Shown here one piece after another: positions 46,205-55,334 of a stretch of 64,000 nt of DNA. How positions within the stretch are numbered: the first letter of the stretch is position 1; every line of letters starts with the position of its first letter. Both the position numbers and the translations under genes were made by a program. The DNA comes from Cohnella panacarvi Gsoil 349 (GTDB taxonomy: Bacteria > Bacillota > Bacilli > Paenibacillales > Paenibacillaceae): positions 1,399,598 to 1,463,597 of the forward strand of contig NZ_KI911563.1 in the NCBI RefSeq assembly GCF_000515335.1, in the 5' to 3' direction. The notes below the pieces were generated by a model. It made no database searches. It was not told the origin of the DNA and saw only the letters and a list, made by a program, of their open reading frames with translations.

Positions 46205-47341
46205 ATGGCGGAGCCGCTTTTTATTGTTTCTAAGGAAGATTGGTCCCTGCACCGCAAAGGCTATCTGGATCAAAGCCGGCATCAAGAGAAAGTTCGCGAA
46301 GCGATCAAACAGAATCTCCCCGATCTTGTCACCGACGAAAGTATTCTCGCCTCGAACGGCAAGCAAATCATCAAGATTCCCATTCGCAGTTTGGATGAAT
46401 ACAGGTTCGTCTATAACTACAATAAATCGAAGCACGTCGGCCAAGGAGATGGCGATACGCAAGTCGGAGACGTGCTGGGCAGAGATACTGCGGAGACGCA
46501 GGGTCCGGGTAAAGGCGAAGGCGCGGGCGATCAACCGGGGGCCGATTACTTCGAAGCGGAGATCGATATCGCGGAACTGGAGCGCATGCTATTCGAGGAA
46601 CTGGAGCTTCCCCGTTTGGAAAAGAAAGACAAGCGCGTCATGACAGACAACGAAATCATCTTTAACGACGTCCGCAAGAAAGGCATCGTATCCAATATCG
46701 ATAAGAAGCGGACGATTCTCGAAAACTTGCGGCGCAATTCTCGGGACGGTCGTCCGATGATCGGCGGGATTTCCCCGGACGATATCCGTTACCGGACTTG
46801 GAATGAAGTTGAAAAGCCCCACTCCAACGCCGTCATCCTCGCTCTAATGGACACATCGGGAAGCATGGGAAGCTACGAAAAGTACGCGGCGCGCAGCTTC
46901 TTTTTCTGGATGGCTAGGTTTCTTAGGACGAAATACGAAAAAGTCGAAATCGTGTTCGTCGCGCATCATACAGAGGCTAAGGAAGTCAGCGAAGAGGAGT
47001 TTTTTACTCGGGGGGAAAGCGGCGGGACGATTTGCTCGTCTGCTTACGCCAAAGCCTTGGAAATTATTGATTCCAGGTATCCGCCAAACGAGTACAATAT
47101 ATATCCGATTCATTTTTCTGACGGCGACAATCTGACATCGGATAACGAGCGGTGCGTAAGGCTCATTACGGAGTTGACGAAAAGAAGCAATATGTTCGGG
47201 TACGGTGAAGTCAATCAGTACAATCGTTCGAGTACGCTGATGGCGGCTTACAAGCATATCGAGGATCCCAAATTTATGTACTATGTCATCAAAGAAAAAA
47301 GCGAAATCTATCTTGCGTTAAAGAGATTCTTTCAAAAGTGA
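46205..47341 (+). CDS. yhbH: yhbH copy 2, complete sporulation protein YhbH
   Basis: 378 residues from the ATG at 46205 behind GGGAGGTGA. Basic N-terminal region ([19 protein letters not shown]), acidic/Gly linker near residues 100-125, then a VWA-like domain with the MIDAS DTSGSMG near residue 225, [20 protein letters not shown] near 275 and the typical C-terminus [20 protein letters not shown]. YhbH homologues are made early in the sporulating mother cell; molecular role unresolved. It diverges strongly from copy 1 at DNA level and becomes more AT-rich toward its 3' end, so it may have arrived with the adjoining island. Confidence 0.9.
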   Translation: MAEPLFIVSKEDWSLHRKGYLDQSRHQEKVREAIKQNLPDLVTDESILASNGKQIIKIPIRSLDEYRFVYNYNKSKHVGQGDGDTQVGDVLGRDTAETQGPGKGEGAGDQPGADYFEAEIDIAELERMLFEELELPRLEKKDKRVMTDNEIIFNDVRKKGIVSNIDKKRTILENLRRNSRDGRPMIGGISPDDIRYRTWNEVEKPHSNAVILALMDTSGSMGSYEKYAARSFFFWMARFLRTKYEKVEIVFVAHHTEAKEVSEEEFFTRGESGGTICSSAYAKALEIIDSRYPPNEYNIYPIHFSDGDNLTSDNERCVRLITELTKRSNMFGYGEVNQYNRSSTLMAAYKHIEDPKFMYYVIKEKSEIYLALKRFFQK

Positions 47342-47356
47342 CTTGCTACTCTATGC

Positions 47357-47380
47357 AAAAGACTCCTTCTGGAGTCTTTT
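47357..47380 (+). terminator. Terminator of yhbH copy 2
   Basis: AAAAGACTCC / GGAGTCTTTT with a four-base loop; ten-base perfect arms ending in TTTT, 16 bp past the stop codon. Confidence 0.9.
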
Positions 47381-47442
47381 ATCCGTTAGGGACTGTGGCA
47401 GCCCAAGCCCCACTGAAAAATCCGCATACTTTCGGGCACCGC

Positions 47443-47763
47443 TCAATTCCTGAACGCATACGCCGGTTCTCGAAGCGTGTTCAGGTGGATACCGAGTATG
47501 TCTTCGTCAAAATGGTCCGTTCCCGTTCCATGTACGCATTCATCGAAGCGATGCTCCGGTAAAGGCGAATGAACCAGCAGGCGGGGCTCATGGCCTCCTT
47601 CCGCCAGGCGCAGCCAACCGTCTGCCGCCCATTCGGCCTTCTGAATCGCGCTTTCACGTCCTAAGTCGCACATTCGGGACGCCGTTAAAGGACGACCGCA
47701 AAGATGCACCATATACCAATCGCTGGTCTGCACCTCGACGTCATTTCCTCGTACATTCTCCAA
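47443..47763 (-). pseudogene. Internal fragment of a GH43 beta-xylosidase gene
   Basis: A 106-codon minus-strand frame contains SDWYMVHLCGRPLTASRM, LGRESAIQKAEWAADGWL, RLAEGGHEP and a following DHFDEDILGIHLNTLR. This is the junction between the catalytic propeller and the C-terminal sandwich of GH43 xylosidases of the XynB type (normally more than 500 residues). Both ends are missing and no ribosome site is present. It sits at the left border of the AT-rich island and marks old rearrangement. Confidence 0.75.
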
Positions 47764-47806
47764 TCCCTGTCCTCATACATAAACAATCTCTCGACATGGT
47801 GGGTAT

Positions 47807-48397
47807 TTAAACTATTTTATCCAGGTATTTTAATATACCATCTATCTTGGTCGAGGCATCAATGACGTGTCTTTTCCAAATAAGCATATTATTAACTTTG
47901 GCATAACCAGCTTTCAGTTTCTCTAAATTATCTAAACTCTCAATATCATAGATAGGAGGATCTACTCTTTTTAGTAATCTTTCATGGGCCTCGAGAGGGT
48001 CAATCTCGATATAGAAACTTATATCCGGAACCGGGAAGTGCTTGAAATGCGCTGTAATAGGTTTGGGATCCGCGCCATAATGAAATGCTTGTGCCAGAAC
48101 GTCAAATATATACCTATCGCACACATATACCTTGCCATCATGGTCTCTAAGCTTTTCATTAAGCAAGTCCATAAAGTCCACGACAATACCACACATATAA
48201 AGTGTACTGTCTAAATTCGGGATGTAAGATAGCGGATCACCGAACTCGAACTCACAAAAAGTTTTCATTATTGAATTACAAACGTAGCGTGGTTTTACAT
48301 ACTCAGTGTCTATGCCTTTGTTTAGCAAAGCATTTGTTAAAGTTTGGGCAAGTGTAGTCTTTCCTGAACCATCAATTCCTGAAAAAGTGATTATCAT
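47807..48397 (-). CDS. Thymidylate-kinase-like P-loop kinase
   Basis: 196 residues. Walker A GIDGSGKTTLAQ at the start, DRYIFD near residue 95 (the DRY/DRF motif of nucleotide kinases) and a lid-like segment ERLLKRVDPP near 140. The fold is that of dTMP kinase, but distal position in a biosynthetic operon suggests phosphorylation of a pathway sugar, cyclitol or nucleotide rather than housekeeping dTMP. Last gene of the operon; substrate unknown. Confidence 0.75.
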   Translation of the reverse strand: MIITFSGIDGSGKTTLAQTLTNALLNKGIDTEYVKPRYVCNSIMKTFCEFEFGDPLSYIPNLDSTLYMCGIVVDFMDLLNEKLRDHDGKVYVCDRYIFDVLAQAFHYGADPKPITAHFKHFPVPDISFYIEIDPLEAHERLLKRVDPPIYDIESLDNLEKLKAGYAKVNNMLIWKRHVIDASTKIDGILKYLDKIV

Positions 48398-48415
48398 TTA
48401 TAGAGCCACCCTTTC

Positions 48416-49057
48416 CTAATTGTCAATTACTATTGGACTATATATGGAATCAGAGGTCTCTGGAAAAAAGCGATAGATGGATTGTCCAATCTTCTGTTCA
48501 ATGTCATTCTTTATCTGAAAGAAGCCTTTCCAATGCATGGGAACATTCGCATTCGTCCCATGACGGATCGCAACGGAAACTAATCTTCTTTCAATTAGCG
48601 TAAAGCCGTCAGCTTCGGAGAGGGCGTCACATAAGGTTAATAGAAAATCGTATTGATTCCAGTCAAATTGATGAATTAACGAAATAAGTTCCTTTTGCAC
48701 ATGGTTCGGCACCTCATCCCAGCCGTTACTCGTTTCAATCATTCTATTCTGAATAGGAAAGGAATGAGTAACACAAACTTGTGCATTTCCGGGGTATCCT
48801 TTTTCGATCATCAATTGATATCCGTCATAAGAATGGACGACAGAAGGCGTAACCCCCCTAAATCTGCCAATGTCGTGTAAAATACCGCAAATATATGCGA
48901 TATTGGGGTCAATATCCTCTCCCGACTGCTGCATTGCCGTAGCAATAACTTCCGCAGCCTTTGCTACGTTATAAGAATGGTCTACCCATCTTCCGGGGTT
49001 TTTCTTACCGGCCCATTCAAGCCAACTTTCTGCAGTCGCACGGTCATGAAGATACAT
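48416..49057 (-). CDS. HD-domain hydrolase
   Basis: 213 residues from the ATG at 49057 behind TAGGAGGG; the longer frame overlaps the propeller gene. HD motifs: His in DHSYNVAKAAEVIA near 33, the His-Asp pair in GILHDIGRFRG near 67, further His/Asp residues in HSYDGYQLM and LCDALSEADGF. Related to phosphohydrolases acting on nucleotides or phospho-sugars. In this operon it may remove a phosphate late in the pathway; that is inference. Confidence 0.75.
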   Translation of the reverse strand: MYLHDRATAESWLEWAGKKNPGRWVDHSYNVAKAAEVIATAMQQSGEDIDPNIAYICGILHDIGRFRGVTPSVVHSYDGYQLMIEKGYPGNAQVCVTHSFPIQNRMIETSNGWDEVPNHVQKELISLIHQFDWNQYDFLLTLCDALSEADGFTLIERRLVSVAIRHGTNANVPMHWKGFFQIKNDIEQKIGQSIYRFFPETSDSIYSPIVIDN

Positions 49058-49067
49058 TCGATCCCTC

Positions 49068-50597
49068 CTAAAGGCCGTCACTTGCGACGGTGCAGTGAAT
49101 GATTCGACAGTTTTCCGTATCAGTAATGATGAGCGAACCATTTTCTCTGATATATATCCACCTCGGATTACACAAACTCGAGATGACGTTGGGTGGAAAG
49201 TCGATTTCTACCACTTTCCCATTCCATACTCCCGATTGCTTGCTTTCGATATAAACGATTCGCTGATTTCCTGTATCCATGACGAGATATCCTTCTCGAT
49301 ACTTGGTAGCAAATCTGGGCCGATGGAACGTTTCCACGTCTCCTCGACTATTTACGAAGGAGGAGATATGCTGAATGGTTTGATCATCGAAATGAAGAGT
49401 AATTCTGTGCTTATCTGAGTCGGCAATTACGATTCCGTTCTCAATATACTTAGCAGAATGCGGATCCTGGAGTCCCCCCCATTTCCTAACGAGTTTCCCG
49501 CTTCGGCTAAGCTCAATTACTTCGTTATTTTCTGTGAGTGTCACAAGGTAATGTCCTGTCGTCTTATTAATTTCGAGGTGATGAGGGTCACCCAATGGCA
49601 GAAAGGAATCCCCTGATTGGCATTGCATTAAGTTATGTTTTTCTTCAAAGGTTGGGTATTCTAATAGAACGAGCCTATTGTTCAGCCCATCACATACCAC
49701 AATTTCCGATCGATTCATGTTAGTGGCAGTGCATCTTGGCCAATAAAACGGATTCCCAATGTTTTCGTAGAAATCTATCATTCGACTCATATCGGAATCG
49801 ATTCGTACTAAGGCATTGCTGTGGGTATTTGCAATCAGGAATGTACCATCTGCCAATTCCTCAACCGATCTTGGATAGGTGAGTATTAATCGCTTAATAG
49901 TCGCTTCGCCCAAAGAAGAAACGACGGTTTTTTCCCTCGTTACCCTTATAATGCGTCTGTTTTTGGAATCCGCTATAACAGTGTCTCCGTTGGGGAGCCG
50001 TTTCGCGCACGTAGGTTTCCACAAGAGTTGCCCCTCAGATCCCAGTGTACCTGCCTCTCCGTACTGCCATAAGATCTTGCCATTTAGATCCACTTCAAGA
50101 ACCCGTGAATTTATCGAATCCGCAATCAGTACGGTGTTTGACTGAAGAAGATAGCATGAGTACATCGGAACATTCAGTTGTCCGCTTCCCGGCTTCCGAT
50201 CTTTACCGAAAGACCATATAATTTTTCCGCTTGCGTCAATGAGAATCACTTTTTGTTTCTTTCGAAGTGTAAGCAACGCTCTATCTTCGTCTAAAATATG
50301 AATAGTCTCTGGATCTAATTCTTGCTCCCAAGAGAATCGGATGCGCTCAGTAGAATAAGCAATGAAATTCCCCTCTCGATCCATGATAAGGGGTCTTCCC
50401 GCCATTGGGTTTCCGATATCCACCCAATCTTCCCGTTCTAGTAATTTGCCAAAGAAACGGAATTGCTTATTCCCATCGACTATGAGAGGAAAGTTCCCAT
50501 GTGCATCTATATCGAAATACGTCGGTTCCGTAAGTATTGAGTTCTTGAAGTTTTCATCATATACGGTCCCATATTCATAATCGTAAACTAACCTCAA
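49068..50597 (-). CDS. NHL/arylsulfotransferase-like beta-propeller protein
   Basis: 509 residues made of about six to seven repeats of the form G-x-x-[VIL]-I-A-D-x-x-N-x-R-[VI]-[LIV] (for example NTVLIADSINSRVLEVD, GDTVIADSKNRRIIRVT, GNGs absent but GIVIADSDKHRITLHF, GSLIITDTENCRII). This predicts a ring propeller. No signal peptide or membrane helix is seen, so cytoplasmic. Similar repeats occur in NHL proteins and in arylsulfotransferases, but I do not see an unambiguous catalytic His. It could be a lyase, transferase or scaffold in the pathway. Confidence 0.65.
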   Translation of the reverse strand: MRLVYDYEYGTVYDENFKNSILTEPTYFDIDAHGNFPLIVDGNKQFRFFGKLLEREDWVDIGNPMAGRPLIMDREGNFIAYSTERIRFSWEQELDPETIHILDEDRALLTLRKKQKVILIDASGKIIWSFGKDRKPGSGQLNVPMYSCYLLQSNTVLIADSINSRVLEVDLNGKILWQYGEAGTLGSEGQLLWKPTCAKRLPNGDTVIADSKNRRIIRVTREKTVVSSLGEATIKRLILTYPRSVEELADGTFLIANTHSNALVRIDSDMSRMIDFYENIGNPFYWPRCTATNMNRSEIVVCDGLNNRLVLLEYPTFEEKHNLMQCQSGDSFLPLGDPHHLEINKTTGHYLVTLTENNEVIELSRSGKLVRKWGGLQDPHSAKYIENGIVIADSDKHRITLHFDDQTIQHISSFVNSRGDVETFHRPRFATKYREGYLVMDTGNQRIVYIESKQSGVWNGKVVEIDFPPNVISSLCNPRWIYIRENGSLIITDTENCRIIHCTVASDGL

Positions 50598-51385
50598 GGT
50601 GTCACCTCTTCAAGAGGAAAAATCCGTTCGATATATTCTTTTTTAAACCGCTCTATGCTTTCATCAGTGTCATTTATAAATTTGCACTCCAATCCTACAA
50701 GTCCGGTGAAATCCAGTTCTACTAAAGCCTTTAAAATATTGTGGTAGTTAATTTCTCCAAGACCAGGTTCGGTCCGGCCGGGATGGTCGGCAATATGAAA
50801 ATGGTTTATTTTATCGAAGTATTTCCTTGCATTGGAGATCAAGTTGCCTTCTGAAACCTGCTGATGGTAAAAATCGAAGCAGATTTGAACATGAGGAGAG
50901 TCGACCTCTTGGACAATTCGATACGCTTCATCTGAATGCTGCAGGAAATACCCTGGATGATTAACCAGGGTATTTAGTGGCTCTATCTCAAGAACAAGAC
51001 CCGCTTTCTCGAATAGCGGTGCACATACTTTTAAGGTTTCCACCATCGTATTCATTTGTTTCTCTCTTGTAACGCCACTTAGTAAATCGCCAGTTTGCGT
51101 CACAATCGAAGTAGCACCGAGGCTCTTCGCCGCTTCAATCGTTTCACGTATTCCAGCAATGAAAGAATCACGGAGAGTTTCATCAACTAGGCTGATGTAG
51201 CGTGCACATATTGAAACGATTCGTTTATCAATTCTTTCGATGTCTTTCTTTACAGCAGAAAGGTCTAGATTCCACCACCGATAAAACTCAAGACCCGCAA
51301 GCTGATGATCTCTTACTTTTTCTAAGTGATAGGTAACATCTTTACCTTGATACGCCCCAAAACATAGAGTGAACTGCATCGTCAT
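50594..51385 (-). CDS. Sugar-phosphate isomerase/epimerase (hydroxypyruvate isomerase-like TIM barrel)
   Basis: 263 residues, AP-endonuclease-2 fold. Metal-binding residues occur in LVLEIEPLN (Glu, about 155), QICFDFYHQQ (Asp and His, about 190), HFHIADHPGRTEPG (His, about 220) and VGLECKF (Glu, about 245), the same order as in hydroxypyruvate isomerase and inosose isomerases. It overlaps the propeller gene by four bases. With a cyclitol synthase nearby it could epimerise a keto-cyclitol, as IolI does for keto-inositol. Confidence 0.8.
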   Translation of the reverse strand: MTMQFTLCFGAYQGKDVTYHLEKVRDHQLAGLEFYRWWNLDLSAVKKDIERIDKRIVSICARYISLVDETLRDSFIAGIRETIEAAKSLGATSIVTQTGDLLSGVTREKQMNTMVETLKVCAPLFEKAGLVLEIEPLNTLVNHPGYFLQHSDEAYRIVQEVDSPHVQICFDFYHQQVSEGNLISNARKYFDKINHFHIADHPGRTEPGLGEINYHNILKALVELDFTGLVGLECKFINDTDESIERFKKEYIERIFPLEEVTP

Positions 51386-51406
51386 AACCTCATCTTTCTA
51401 GTATGC

Positions 51407-52411
51407 CTAGATAGTGGCTTTCGTTCTCTTTGCCGATTCAACAGCATCAAATACCATCTGTAGGGATTTGATGTTGTCGAATATGTTGCACTCTGGTTCG
51501 AGGTTTTCGACTATAGATTGGATGAACTCTTCTAAGACAAGATCCTGTGAAGATTGGGTCGACACGCTATTGTCGATAAGTTGTTTCACTGTGATTTGAT
51601 TAACGGTATGAATATGATATAGACTTGAATCTTCCCAAAGCAAACTTCCCTTTCTGCCGTCAAATCTCCATGTACCTGCACGGGACGTTTCCAGCCCGAC
51701 AGAACACCAAGATGCATCATAAGTAACTTGACAGCTATCTAAAACGATGATCATCGAATGCGCCGCATCTGATTTGTATGGACTCCAACTTGGGTTATAA
51801 CTTACTGTGGAGATGCTTTTAGGTAATTGTTCCGTGAAATACCTCAACAAGTCAAAATGATGAATGCTCATATCGATTATCATCGGATATTCCATTTCAG
51901 TTAACCGAAAATTGTCAGGTGAAAAATTAGGATTACGTGCAAACAGTACCTGGATATGAGAAAGGTCCCCAATGAACCCCTCTTTCAACAATTGTTTCAC
52001 TTTTCTCGGAATTGGGTTAAAGCGATAATCTTGGCTAACCATGTACTTCAGTTGTGTACCCTTTATTCGTTCCATAATCGTTTGGGCTGATTTCAATGTA
52101 TCAGCTAACGGTTTTTCGCTTAGCACATGGATGCCATGTTCAATGGCGGCAACACTTATTTCTTCGTGTAAATTTGGCGGCGTGACGTTGATCAGAATGT
52201 CAGCTTTCGGCGTACCCGAAAAAGCATCCTGATAACGTTCAAACATCACATCCTGACGGAAGTCGTATTTATTTCTAATGCGCTCCAAAGTATCCTGCAT
52301 AGGATCCACATAACCAATACATTGTAGTTTAGGGTTTCGATTTACGACATCGATCCACTTTTTTCCCATTTTACCTAAACCTACGATTACGGCATTCAGT
52401 TTTCTGTCCAT
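51407..52411 (-). CDS. Gfo/Idh/MocA family oxidoreductase
   Basis: 334 residues from the ATG at 52411 (AGGTGGGGG upstream); a GTG four codons earlier is the alternative. Rossmann NAD(P) site IVGLGKMGKKWIDVVNR at the start, then EKPLADT near residue 92 with the catalytic-type Lys, and a C-terminal alpha/beta domain (MSIHHFDLLRYFTE). Family members oxidise hydroxyls of sugars and inositols; some, such as NtdC, act on sugar phosphates to give ketones for transamination. It is next to an aminotransferase gene, which supports such a role. Confidence 0.85.
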   Translation of the reverse strand: MDRKLNAVIVGLGKMGKKWIDVVNRNPKLQCIGYVDPMQDTLERIRNKYDFRQDVMFERYQDAFSGTPKADILINVTPPNLHEEISVAAIEHGIHVLSEKPLADTLKSAQTIMERIKGTQLKYMVSQDYRFNPIPRKVKQLLKEGFIGDLSHIQVLFARNPNFSPDNFRLTEMEYPMIIDMSIHHFDLLRYFTEQLPKSISTVSYNPSWSPYKSDAAHSMIIVLDSCQVTYDASWCSVGLETSRAGTWRFDGRKGSLLWEDSSLYHIHTVNQITVKQLIDNSVSTQSSQDLVLEEFIQSIVENLEPECNIFDNIKSLQMVFDAVESAKRTKATI

Positions 52412-52423
52412 ATTCTCCCCCAC

Positions 52424-53107
52424 CTACACGATTGGCACGATTTCGGCATTAGATTTCACGATATGGTTGTCCGGAATATGGCACTTGAGTGAAATGTTGG
52501 CATAAGTGACAACATTTTTACCAATTACTGTGCCAGGATTCAGGACCGTGTTGCACCCGATCTTGGCATTATCTCCTACAATTGAGCCAAAGTAAGGGGT
52601 TTCCGCACTCCATCTATGTCCATTGAATTCGATCGAAATAGCGCCTTTAAACGGAAGGTTTTTCACATTGGAACATATCGACCCAGCGCCGAAATTTACC
52701 CCTTCACCTATAATTGAATTGCCAATATAGTTGAAATGGGGAGCTTTCGCTTTGTTTAATAAGACGCTGTGTTTAATTTCACTACAATGCCCCACGACAC
52801 AGTTATCCCCAATAATTACATTCTCTCTAAGGTATGCACCATGTCGGATAGTAACATTAGATCCGATTAGTGCCGGTCCCTTAATATAAACTCCCGGCTC
52901 AATCGTTGTATTTTCACCAATCCAAACCTTATCGTGTTGTAAGAAAGTTCCTGGAACATCTACAATATTCGTCTTTGGTAATCTATGAAGTTGATCTTCG
53001 ATATACCCTCCTAAATTCATTAGAATCTCACGAGGGTCCTGGTATTCAAGAAACAAACTGCGCCAAGCGAAGCTTTGAAAATTGATCAAATCAGGTAATA
53101 TATTCAT
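52424..53107 (-). CDS. Left-handed beta-helix transferase (GlmU C-terminal-like)
   Basis: 227 residues from the ATG at 53107; an ATG within the previous gene (53131) is the alternative and neither has a strong ribosome site. A run of hexapeptide repeats fills residues 50-220 (VWIGENTTIEPGVYIKGPAL, VTIRHGAYLRENVIIGDNCV, KIGCNTVLNPGTVIGKNVV), as in the acyltransferase half of GlmU or in nucleotidyltransferase tails. No nucleotidyl-transfer signature (GxGTRL) is present, so acyl or acetyl transfer to an amino group is the more likely activity. Confidence 0.75.
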   Translation of the reverse strand: MNILPDLINFQSFAWRSLFLEYQDPREILMNLGGYIEDQLHRLPKTNIVDVPGTFLQHDKVWIGENTTIEPGVYIKGPALIGSNVTIRHGAYLRENVIIGDNCVVGHCSEIKHSVLLNKAKAPHFNYIGNSIIGEGVNFGAGSICSNVKNLPFKGAISIEFNGHRWSAETPYFGSIVGDNAKIGCNTVLNPGTVIGKNVVTYANISLKCHIPDNHIVKSNAEIVPIV

Positions 53108-53115
53108 AGACCGGC

Positions 53116-54345
53116 CTACGAAGCAAAGCATTCTTCGAGAATTGCAAAAAGTTCCTCGATCTGCTCGTAAGTAATGATGATGGGTGGTTTAATTACAATA
53201 CGATTTTCATATAGCCTGAAGAAAGCACCCTTGCGTAGTAAACGATTGTAAATTCCCTTAGTTGTCGAAAGGTTTTCTTCCTTGCTGCCAACTGAAATTA
53301 CAATACTGTGAATCAGTCCGACCCCTCTCGTGCGGATCGGCACTTTTGATATGTTTTTCAATTTCTCGAGTCGTTTGATCATTTCTGATTCTTTACCCAA
53401 AATATCAAATTCCTCAGACTTCAGGGTGGTCAGAGTAGCTACTGCCGCTGCGCAGGAAATGGGGTGTCCGCCATTAGTGAAATCAGCCTCGTTATAATCA
53501 AGTACTGCCTTTAATTTATCATGAAGAAGTACGCCTGCGAGCGGATGACCTGCCGAAAGTCCTTTTCCAAGTGTTACGATATCCGGCTCTATTCCATAGT
53601 AATTTGTTGCAAATATACCAGGCATCCAACCGAAACTTTGGTTCTCGTCAATTATGAATAGAATATCATTCTCACGGCAATAACGTTGAATTTCCTTCAG
53701 GTAGGTTCCGGTATTCTCGTCAACGAGTACGCCAGCATTGGCCATAATAGGGTCAACAAAGACAGCGGCAATGTTTCCATGTTTACTGATCGCATCGTGG
53801 AGCTGTTCGAGCGACCGTAAAAAAGAGCTAGGTTCATCGCATGAAGGTGGATCGATAAAGACAACATCCTCGGTCGTCCCTAATAAAGTGTTGTAATCTC
53901 TTGCGTAACCGCGAATATGAATGGTTTGAGTCGTCTGACCCGTATGACCTCCGTTATAAGAGATAATTCCGCTCTTTCCAGTAAACTTCTTTGCGATTTT
54001 AAGAGCAGCCTCATTGGCATCGGAGCCGTCACACATTTTTATATTAACCTTCGTTAAATGTTTCGGTGCTAGTTCAACAATTAATTTCGAAGCTTCGAGG
54101 AAAGATACGGAGCTAAAGCGACTCGAAATGTAGGTTAGAGTGCGGGCCTGCTCTACGACTGCCGCTACAATTGCTGGATGACACTGACCTAACAAGACAT
54201 TAAGTGTTTGGCTCGAATAGTCAGCGAATCGATTGCCTTCGGTATCCCAAAAGTAAATACCTTCCCCTTTCACGGCTGGTCCTAACGACGGATCCGGCCA
54301 AGTATTATTAGCTAGGTACTCCAAATATGAACTTGTTTTTAACAC
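53116..54345 (-). CDS. Class-III PLP aminotransferase
   Basis: 409 residues, complete. GIYFWDTEGNRFADYSSQTL near residue 28, cofactor contacts CDGSDANEAALKIAK near 105 and FIIDENQSFGW near 232, and the PLP lysine in TLGKGLSAGHPLAG near 262. Overlaps the kinase gene by seven bases. In the context of a cyclitol synthase it is the best candidate for adding the amino group that would make an aminocyclitol. Confidence 0.88.
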   Translation of the reverse strand: MLKTSSYLEYLANNTWPDPSLGPAVKGEGIYFWDTEGNRFADYSSQTLNVLLGQCHPAIVAAVVEQARTLTYISSRFSSVSFLEASKLIVELAPKHLTKVNIKMCDGSDANEAALKIAKKFTGKSGIISYNGGHTGQTTQTIHIRGYARDYNTLLGTTEDVVFIDPPSCDEPSSFLRSLEQLHDAISKHGNIAAVFVDPIMANAGVLVDENTGTYLKEIQRYCRENDILFIIDENQSFGWMPGIFATNYYGIEPDIVTLGKGLSAGHPLAGVLLHDKLKAVLDYNEADFTNGGHPISCAAAVATLTTLKSEEFDILGKESEMIKRLEKLKNISKVPIRTRGVGLIHSIVISVGSKEENLSTTKGIYNRLLRKGAFFRLYENRIVIKPPIIITYEQIEELFAILEECFAS

Positions 54346-55334
54346 AGTCGTCCATTCCCTTCTACTACATTAATGTATTTTCCTAAGCCAATTAATCCAT
54401 GGTTATCGTCATTCTCACCGAATACAATCTCAATCTCCGTGTCTTTCTGAAATTCATGCAATTCATTTAAGTGCCGTTTCAATGTTTCGATGTATGGATT
54501 CCCGACAGCGATCGCAAAACCACCGATAATAACAAAACGTTTTATACCAATTAATTGACAGATGAAGGACATTGAATGCGCTAACGGTTTTATGCTTTCA
54601 TCTAGGATAATCTTGGCGAAGTCATCTTCCGCCGCCAACGCTTTAATCATTTCGAAAGTTGTTATTTTGGGGGAATGCGAAAGCAAAGATAGGGTGAATT
54701 GTTCCGGATATTCATTCTTCAAATATTCCCCTACTTTTTCAACTCCCCGCCCTGAGGAAATTGCTCCTAGATGCCCTTTGCAGCCGCAATCACACACCAA
54801 TTCCTTGAAGCGTCCTCCATAATAGGAATGACCGATTTCTCCGCCACTACCATTGGAGTCAATTAAAACTTCACCGTTCCAGAATACTTTATTGCCTATT
54901 CCAGAACTAACAGTAATGATACAGAAACGATCACTTTTACTTTTGACGTACCTCCAACCGGCCGCAGTAACATCGTTCATAACTATGACTTCAAGATCGC
55001 TGAAACGAAGCTGCAACAAGTGTCTTAATGGGAATTCACTGGAAGTGTTCCCCCATAGGGTAGGCGCTTCTCTCACTACGCCTTCATCGGTTACAGGTCC
55101 AGGGAAGGAAATTCCCAAACCCGTGATCCGGTAGTCATTCGAAAGTTTGTACTCCTCAACAATTCTAGTGATGGATTCTAAGAAATCCTGTTGCATTTGT
55201 TCAATGGTTATGTCCGGAAGATTTATGAAATTATCCGAATTCACTTTCTTTACATCCACCAAAACTCCAGACTCCAAATACGACCCTGAGCGGAAATACG
55301 TCCCACCAATATCCATTACGAGGAAGGCTTTCAT
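54339..55334 (-). CDS. ROK-family sugar or cyclitol kinase
   Basis: 331 residues. ATP phosphate loop MDIGGTYFRSG at the start, GLGISFPGPV near 85, catalytic Asp in VIVMNDVTAAG near 120, and the ROK zinc motif CDCGCKGHLG near 180. C7-cyclitol kinases of validamycin and acarbose clusters (ValC, AcbM) belong to this family, which makes a cyclitol substrate plausible. Overlaps the cyclase and aminotransferase genes, indicating coordinated translation. Confidence 0.85.
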   Translation of the reverse strand: MKAFLVMDIGGTYFRSGSYLESGVLVDVKKVNSDNFINLPDITIEQMQQDFLESITRIVEEYKLSNDYRITGLGISFPGPVTDEGVVREAPTLWGNTSSEFPLRHLLQLRFSDLEVIVMNDVTAAGWRYVKSKSDRFCIITVSSGIGNKVFWNGEVLIDSNGSGGEIGHSYYGGRFKELVCDCGCKGHLGAISSGRGVEKVGEYLKNEYPEQFTLSLLSHSPKITTFEMIKALAAEDDFAKIILDESIKPLAHSMSFICQLIGIKRFVIIGGFAIAVGNPYIETLKRHLNELHEFQKDTEIEIVFGENDDNHGLIGLGKYINVVEGNGRLC

